64,000 bases of DNA from Garcia nutans. Lineage: Eukaryota > Streptophyta > Magnoliopsida > Malpighiales > Euphorbiaceae. The notes under the pieces are model-generated. The model saw only the letters and a program-made list of their open reading frames with translations. It was not told the origin of the DNA and searched no databases. Below, piece after piece: positions 57,501 through 64,000 of this stretch (position 1 is the first letter of the stretch; the number at the start of each line of letters is the position of its first letter). Position numbers and translations under genes: made by a program. The stretch lies in assembly GCA_947685225.1 (NCBI GenBank), contig CANTUV010000015.1, forward strand, positions 4,712,001 to 4,776,000, read 5' to 3'.

Positions 57501-59155
57501 AATTAACCAAAATAAACAGTAAACATGATCAAGAGTTCCAATGATCCGCATGTGCGACAGAAGTATCAACCACTCCAGACTTTCCAATAGAATATTCTAC
57601 ATAATTTCACCAAAATCAATGCTTCCAACACCTTAAACCAAAAATGGGTATTGCAAAGGAAAAAAAAAAGAACTTAAATACACTGAAATCAACTTTAAGC
57701 AGAATGATGGTTTTGATGTGTGCAAATTCACAATCCAAAATATGTCAGAATTCGAAACAAACAAATGATATACAATTGGCACCTCATTAGCATTGTAGTC
57801 TCAATGAAACTACAATGCTGTATAGAATAATGTATATGGACTTGGTTACAGTACACTAGAAAGTGAGTCCAAATCTGAAACTTACATTGTTCCAGCCACA
57901 CGTGTACTGACATGAGTCATGTTGGGTGGGATAAGTTTCGCTAGACCAAAATCTGAAATTTTGGGAGATAGGTCTCTGTCAAGAAGAATATTGCTTGCTT
58001 TGATATCTCTGTGGACAATGTGTGGCTGTAAGTTCTCATGAAGGAAGGCAAGCCCCCGTGCCACCCCAATGCATATTCTAGATCGTGTTCTCCAACTAAA
58101 TTGGATGTTACTGTAACTACTACCTACTCCTGAAAAGGAAAAAAGTAATAGAGCAATCAAATTCAGCTTCAATGAAGAACAATAGGCATTTAAGGAAACC
58201 ATTGTGTAAATGCTATTAGTTTAGATCCATATACTTGTAATATTTATAGATTTAAGATTCTCAATGAATAAGGAACAAAATATTAAGAAAAAATTTAGTA
58301 AATTTCTACAGAACTCAAGAATCGAACTACCTTTCTAATGGTAACAACTACCAATAGAAGTATGAATAAAACAATAATAAAGGCTTCCAAATGAGGAACA
58401 AAACATTACCAAGTAGACTTTGTGCAAGACTGTTATTTTCAAGGTAGTTGTAGACTAAAATTCGATGATTCCTTTCCACACAACAGCCATATAATTTAAC
58501 TAAGTTCTCATGCTCTATCTCTGATATCACATTAATCTCTGTTAAGAACTCTCTTACTCCTTGTCTTGATTCGGCTGAAAGAACTTTTATAGCAGCGATT
58601 TTCCCGTCTTTAAGCCGTCCCTGACCATTGGCAATATTCTTAAGGGATGTGTATATTTCTCAAGAAAAAGATACAACAAAGAAAACCATGTGCAAAATTA
58701 ATACTTAAAATAAGGCATACATGTCAATAATAATCATACAAGTACCTTGTACACAGAACCAAAACCACCCTCCCCTATTTTATTGGCTGGACTAAAATCT
58801 CCAGTAGCATTTCTCAACTCCTTGTAGGTGTAGAGCCTAACATTTTGAAGGTCTGCTACTTCTGTGCAGCAACAGAAATAAGAAGCCTTATTGTGGGTAC
58901 TAGTCAAAAAAGCTGTGTTGCAATGTGGAAATAATTATTTAACGCAAATAACCATGTTGAAGAATAATAAACTCAATATGCTTTCTTGTCAAGATACATG
59001 AAAATCTATTGAAAATATACATAGCAAAACCTGCCCAATCGACCACTTATAAACATAAAGAAAATGCTTCATTTGCATTTACCTTCATCAACTCCAAATG
59101 AATTTTTTGATGAAGAATTAATCCTCCAACCAGATAGAAAAGAAAAACAAGTCAT
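54535..59155 (-). CDS. CRPK1-like: Receptor-like cytoplasmic kinase, CRPK1-like (6 exons)
   Basis: Coding exons on the minus strand are 59083-59155, 58746-58861, 58410-58620, 57886-58129, 57109-57259 and 54535-54978. All junctions are GT/AG and the phases fit, giving 1239 bases or 412 residues. The N-terminus MTCFSFLSGW has no signal peptide or membrane span. The kinase domain runs from about 45 to 330. It has the G-loop GEGGFGSVYK (to residue 63), ATP lysine AAIK (K75), helix-C Glu E91, HRD (D175) with KASN, DFG (D193), and APE at 219-221. The C-terminal tail of ~80 residues is Ser/Asn-rich. Exon text and layout match plant cold-responsive protein kinase 1 (At1g16670), a plasma-membrane-associated Ser/Thr kinase that acts on 14-3-3 proteins in cold signalling. 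A close paralogue is equally possible. All catalytic residues are intact. Confidence 0.9.
54979..57108 (-). other. Last intron of the kinase gene (2.1 kb)
   Basis: The donor is GTATGG after CTAGAACGG and the acceptor is GTTGCAG before ACATGGGAACTT. It is much longer than the other introns (125 to 626 bases). It contains the LINE tail at 56101-56330 and otherwise AT-rich sequence. Reading frames inside it are not exons. Confidence 0.8.
56101..56330 (+). mobile_element. 5'-truncated LINE (RTE-type) 3' end
   Basis: The open stretch 56114-56296 reads DAPVRKIEQVRVDIAKRGRG, RPKLTWSKVVQNDLMMLHLS, EEITLNRIKWKRRIHIADPN and a stop. The RGRGRPK.TW and RN.WR.RIH.ADP pattern, followed by CTTGGAATTAAGGC and a TTG repeat (56313-56328), is the 3' end of plant RTE-like LINEs. 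It lies antisense to the kinase gene in its last intron. The stub is free of stops, so it is probably fairly recent. Confidence 0.8.
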
Positions 59156-59227
59156 AATTGTATGATAGGCCTTTCTAAGCCAACTGTCAACAAATGTTTG
59201 AATGAATAATTTCCAAGATCAGCTAAC
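59083..59227 (-). other. Kinase exon with start codon and part of 5' leader
   Basis: The acceptor GTTCAG lies at 59228-59230 on the minus strand, the exon begins GTTAGCTGATCTTGG, and the ATG is at 59153-59155. The 73 coding bases end GATGAAG before the donor GTAAATG. The start was chosen because MTCFSF is the typical N-terminus of the family and no upstream ATG is in frame with the kinase domain. Confidence 0.75.
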
Positions 59228-59698
59228 CTGAACATTAGAAACACAAATTATCTTAGGTACACAAAATTTTGCAGCATGAAAAGATTAAACAAACGAAAGA
59301 ATTAATAGTCCTAGCATGTCTGGAACATAAATTCAGAGGATTCTTGTGCCTCTATTTTTCAATTCACCTCACTCGTATTTAATACAAAAGAAACTTTAAT
59401 AAAATTTATTATACTAGTAAATGTGATAACGAAAGAAAAAAAATCCCACTCGTAAAAAAAAGAAAATCCTAGCTACAAAGCTACTTACAAGTCCTAAACA
59501 GAACAAGAATACTAATAATAAAAATCGCTAAACACCAGCACTAGTAAAGATGATTTCTTTAACTAGAAATGAACTTAGCCACAAAAGTTTGATTAAAAAA
59601 AATAAGAAGTTGATTGAAGGTTACAATTAACATAGGCAAAAAAAGGCTCAGATAAAGATCAAAGTAAATAATTAAAAGACTAAAGAACAAGCTCTCAC

Positions 59699-59880
59699 CT
59701 TGAACTTGAAACCAAAACGGAAAGGGAAAAAGAAGAGATGGGTATTGCAAAAAACAGAGAGAAATAGATTATAGAAGGCTCGGAGATGATGGATCGTTGG
59801 TGGTGAGGTGTGAATTAGAGGAGAAGAGAAGCAGTGTTGGCAAAGTCCATGAAGGAACGCTCACGTTCTTTGAATTTTCT
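59699..59880 (-). other. Kinase 5' untranslated exon and promoter side
   Basis: The minus strand has pyrimidine-rich leader text (CTTCTCTTCTCCTC, TTTCTCTCTG) ending TTCAAG at 59699 before the donor GTGAGAGC. A 471-base leader intron runs to 59228. The right edge of the exon, and so the transcription start, is a guess near 59880. Introns in the 5' leader are common in plant kinase genes. Confidence 0.55.
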
Positions 59881-60794
59881 ATTTCTCCCCTCTGACCTGA
59901 CATTTCGCTTCCAACTCTTCCCCTTTTCCTGTTCTGTATTTTTAGTATTAATTAATAATAACATCTTAATTTCGTTAATTTTCTATTTAATTTAACCACC
60001 AAACTTTGTTAGCCGTCTTCTTTTTACCAAAGTGGTCTTTTGAACTCAAATTTTTGTTCTTATTTTATTTTTAAAAAAAAAAAACTTATGCATAATCGTT
60101 TATATCATTTAACTAGTTTGATTTCTTCAATAATAATTGACATATAAATTTATAAATTCATTTGATCAGTTACATTTCTTTTTTTTTTTCAAAGATCAGT
60201 TACATTTCAAATATATATATTGCATAATATATTGATTATTGTATTAAGTAGATACGTATTAGTCATACATAAATAATTTTATGACATAAATAAATATGAT
60301 TTCAAAAAACAAATCAATTTGTAGTTATTTTGGTATAATTTTTTTTATTTGTAAATGATATGGTTACTTTTTTTTAATGAAAAACTATACTCTTTCCATT
60401 GAAAAAAAAAGATCAAAAGATTCAAAAAGTGAAAAGAAAATATTTTATTAGTATTGCAATGAAAAGAAAATGACACGTTGACTTTGGTTCTAATGCTTAA
60501 GAAAAATGCATTTCTCCTCGACTATGTCTCAACGTGTAAAAATATAAATCGTATTTTTAAACTAATTTTTGCGCTTCAAATATCATTAAAACAAAATGTT
60601 CTATTTTTTTTTTTCTTGAAAAATAATAAAATAAATTCAAAATAAAATGATTTCCTAAAACAAAAGGTAATATTTAAGTTTAAATATTCTCTATTATCCC
60701 CTAAAATTATATTTATAAAATTGTTTATATCAATTATCTTATTATTAATCTTTCAAAATTCATGTAAAAGAACAGTTTTTTTAATATTCTCTTA
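59881..60794. other. AT-rich intergenic DNA upstream of the kinase
   Basis: There is no coding region here. The first few hundred bases must include the kinase promoter. I see A/T runs but no clear TATA box at a fixed distance. Confidence 0.4.
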
Positions 60795-61383
60795 GAGGGT
60801 GTTTTTCAAAACTTAAAAGCTGGTCAAAACTGCTTATAAGCTGTTTTTAGATTATAAGTTGTTTATTTAAGTGTTTCTGAAAACTTAAATAGTAGATTAT
60901 AATCTGATTTTAATCAGTTTTTTAAAAGTTGGGTTTTGCTACTTTTTTTTTAAGCACTTATTTTTTAAGCAGTTTTGACCAAGTAAAAGACCATACTATC
61001 CCTACCTAATCTTCAATATTCCAAATTTGCCTACCTTATACACTTTAGTTCTCATCAAAGAAATTTTATTATTATTATTATTATTAAATTTTATTATTAT
61101 TATTATTATTATTATTGCAAAATAAATTTTGAATTGACATTTAAAAAATTATTTTTATACAATAAATAAACTCATGGATAGTTTAGTCATTTTGACAGTT
61201 TCTACAATTAAAAACTGATTATAAGCTGATTTTACAGAAACACTTAACTGATTATAAACTGATTATCAGCTGATTATTAGCTAGTTTACAGAAACGCTTG
61301 ACTGCTTATTTTTAATCTGATTATAATCTAAAAATCACTTATTCACAATAAGCTGAAAAGCTTCAGTTTTGAGAAACACCCTC
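60795..61383. mobile_element. MITE with GAGGGTGTTT terminal inverted repeats
   Basis: A 589-base element begins GAGGGTGTTTTTCAAAACTT and ends AAGTTTTGAGAAACACCCTC-like, giving about 20 bases of inverted terminal repeat with one or two mismatches. It is flanked by TTA on the left (60792-60794) and TAA on the right, with a TA common to both. It has no coding capacity. The interior is rich in TGATTATAAGCTG-type inverted words and a TTA microsatellite (61066-61115). TIR and TA/TWA flanks suggest PIF/Harbinger or Tc1/mariner type; I cannot decide. Confidence 0.75.
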
Positions 61384-62790
61384 TAAATATGTTATTTTTA
61401 TTTTATTTTATCACGAAATAATTTCTTTTAAATCTCATCAAGGACAGTTTTTTTAATCTTACAGAATTAAAATTTTTAACAACATATATCAAAACATTTT
61501 AAATTTATGCATATGTATTTTTGAGTTTAAATGAATTAATATATTGGTCAATTATCCCAATTTCACATATGAAATATTTGAATTCGATTTCACTCATCAA
61601 AAATTTCAATTCGACTCATTTTTAATTGAATTGTGTGTGCTTCGACTAATGGATCTTATAAAAAAAATATTTAATCTAATTAAATAGACCAATTCATCTA
61701 AACTAATTCGAAATTCTTAGTATATACGTAATGATTCAAAAAACAAGTAAACAGAACTTTTAATTTGAATTGTGATTTAATAAATTATTATCTCGAACCA
61801 ACATGAAATATTAATATATATATTATATTATGAATTATCAAATTATAATAATATAAAAGTAGTATTGATTGGGTGTCCATTAAATTATTTGATAATAATT
61901 TAAGAATAATTTTATTTAATACTATTTTATATGAATTGAAATATTTTTTTATTTTTATTTTAATGGTTATAATTTTAATTTAAATAGGATTTATGTTAAT
62001 TTTTTATTTATTAGTTTATTTTATATATTCATGTTAAAAATATTTTGTTAAAATATTTATACATAAATTTTATTTTTATAATTTTACGAGGTAAAATAAA
62101 TATGTAATTAAAATAATTTTAAATTTAAAATTAAAATTTTCATAGTTGAACCGATATAATTCTTAATAAAAAAAAAACTTAAAATTATTGTTTTTGTATG
62201 ATTTTATTTTGATTTTGAATTAAAGATTTTTCAAATCTAAAATACGGGTTTGGTCTAATATGTTACTCGCAAGCTGATCAGACCAATCTATTTATGTCCT
62301 CTAATTATAATACCAGATTTAAGTGGCTCATGAATCTAACAAAGCATTACAATTTTATATAATTTTAAATATATTTTATAATTATATATAATTTATTAAT
62401 TATATTTCAAGTATAAATATATTCAAATTTTTTATGTTTTGTTTTAATATTAATAAATAAATAAATTTAGATTTTTATGATAATCAAGTTTTATTTATTT
62501 GAATTTTCAATATATGTTCAAGTTAAGTTGGATTTTTAAAATAAAAATTTTATCATATTTCATCAATTATTGAGAATATATAAAATTTATTAATAGAGTT
62601 GACCTTGAACACGTCACTTAAATAATAATATGCTTATTAAAATATATATATGATTGTTTATTAAAAAGGTCTTTTAAATTTTTCACTAAATAACCAATTA
62701 ATTTTGTTGAGATGGTGGGGTGGTTCAAAATGGAAATATAAAATAGAAACCATGTCAATGAGTAAGAGCGTCATGACTGAGGCAGCTGCG
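61384..62790. other. AT-rich intergenic DNA
   Basis: I see no gene, RNA or structured repeat in this stretch, only AT-rich text with short runs and imperfect direct repeats. Confidence 0.4.
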
Positions 62791-62794
62791 TGGC

Positions 62795-62898
62795 CACGTG
62801 TAGACGTCATTATTTATAAAATATATAATAAAGTTCAAGGAAGGATTTTGGCATCTCCTCCGTTGCTTCGTTCCCTCATACGCAGCATTTTTCACGTG
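62795..62898 (+). promoter_or_regulatory. Promoter-like block with two G-boxes and TATA
   Basis: CACGTG (62795-62800) and GACGTC (62803-62808) lie just before TTATTTATAAAATATATAA (62810-62828), and a second CACGTG is at 62893-62898. The more balanced, pyrimidine-rich text that follows (CTCCTCCGTTGCTTCGTTCC) looks like a plant leader. G-box/ABRE plus a TATA box a few bases downstream is the layout of stress or light responsive promoters. The gene itself would start beyond what I can recognise. Confidence 0.4.
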
Positions 62899-62899
62899 T

Positions 62900-64000
62900 T
62901 ATTAATAAGTATTAACTAGCATTATAGTTTTTTTTTTCTTTTTTTATTATTACTACTGTTATTCTTTCTCATAATTGTTGGTCTGTACATTATTACACAT
63001 GTTCAAAATTATTATCATTGTTTAAAAAGTAAAATGGGTCATTCTCAAAATAAATAAACCAAATCAAATGGCTAAATTATAGAAAGACATCTCGATATTT
63101 GTTGAAATATACATATTGCTCTATATTATTTCAAATTTATCCATTTCAATCCTGGTATTAAAATAAATGAAAGCGAAGTTATAAATTTAAGTGTTTTATA
63201 GTATAATTCAATTTAATTTTCTAATAAAAGGAAATCGTAATCTTTTCATGTATAGTTGATATTAATTTTAATAGAGTAAACTGAATTGTCCAATTTTATA
63301 AATTTGATAAACCACCAATAATTAAATTACAAAAAGTGTAAATGACTATAATTAAAAATTAAAGAAGAAATTAACAATGTGACATAAGTTGATATTAGGA
63401 TTGTGCTCAAAATTTTTTTAGATATGAAAAAAGAATTTCTTTTCTAAATTTCTATGTGAAAAATATTTCTCAGCTAAGTGAAAAATTATTGTTAAGATTA
63501 AATTCCAAGGGAACATGTATGTGAGCATGCCGAACATGAGTCACCACTCGAGACAGACTGAGAGTATGTATCTTAAAAGATAAGTTGATACAAGGGTCAA
63601 ACCTGATTTTTTAAACTGAATTCAAAGATGACGAATCACTAATCACTAGACCAAGTAAATCTAGCTATATGCACAACTTTTTGCATTTGCTGAGAGACCC
63701 CTTTTAGATTCAGTTATAATGACAAGTGTATATGCATAATGACAAAATATAAACTTTATACATAAATAGTTACTAGTAAAAAAGAACTTAGTAGCCCGAT
63801 ATATTTCGCATATGTCCCCTTACATACCTGTTAAAGTTAGAAATGGAATTAATATATCCTTTGCACATTAATTTCCACTGACATATTTAAAGTGTATTAC
63901 ACGCACCCTTATATCTCATGAAACAACATTCTTCATTGGCATAGCCCAAAAACCTCCAGAAAATTAGATAATTTTCTTGTGGAATGAAAATATAATTATT
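62900..64000. other. AT-rich intergenic DNA to window end
   Basis: I see no reading frame with a domain on either strand. The stretch includes the possible SINE at 63480-63655. Confidence 0.4.
63480..63655 (-). mobile_element. Possible tRNA-derived SINE fragment
   Basis: On the minus strand TGGTCTAGTGATTAG (ending near 63640) fits a pol III A box, and AGGTTTGACCC (63594-63604) fits a B box, about 45 bases apart as in a tRNA. CTGTCTCGAGTGGTGACTC follows. I see no clear tail or target duplication, so this is a candidate only. Confidence 0.35.

Noticed and set aside
62704..62919. 71-codon plus-strand frame over the G-box block
   Set aside because: It runs through the TATA box and promoter-like sites, has no domain, and its composition gives no sign of coding.

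Overview
This is plant nuclear DNA, most likely from a eudicot. It is A+T-rich, carries spliced genes and plant-type retroelements, and shows no bacterial gene organisation. I cannot assign a species. About 53 kb of the 64 kb is layered LTR retrotransposon sequence. The only intact cellular gene I can support is a spliced receptor-like cytoplasmic kinase on the minus strand near 54.5-59.9 kb.

Layout. Positions 1-12418 hold the 3' part of a Tat-lineage Ty3/gypsy element (integrase tail, long 3' region with antisense genes, minisatellite, LTR). They also hold a tandem second copy of the block '3' region + LTR' (about 3590-7869 and 7870-12300). Positions 12419-31893 are the body of a second Tat copy: broken gag, protease-linker, RT, RNase H, archaeal-type RNase H, integrase, then the same 3' region. 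Its RT is split by a 9.2-kb LARD-like non-autonomous element (15847-25060) with 2.9-kb LTRs and a TTAAT target duplication. Positions 31894-37494 are another non-autonomous LTR element, on the minus strand with a tRNA-Asp-type PBS. A short piece of Tat LTR end follows.

Positions about 38010-53379 are an old minus-strand Ty3/gypsy element (gag remnant, PBS, 629-bp LTR). A young 12.8-kb Tekay-type chromovirus (39543-52383, target duplication GATGG) is nested in its gag. That chromovirus is in turn split by a 3.25-kb solo LTR (43177-46430, target duplication CCGGA). Positions 53380-54534 are AT-rich spacer.

The kinase gene has six coding exons and a spliced 5' leader. A 5'-truncated RTE-type LINE tail sits in its last, 2.1-kb intron. 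Positions 59900-64000 are AT-rich intergenic DNA with a 589-bp MITE, a G-box/TATA promoter-like block and a possible tRNA-derived SINE.

Most notable: the Tat copies carry, antisense to pol, intron-containing remnants of a plant-mobile-domain (PMD) gene and a second antisense gene. Three unrelated-looking LTR families also share blocks of the same inverted motif, ACACGGCCA...TGGCCGTGT. No CRISPR array, rRNA or canonical tRNA gene was seen.
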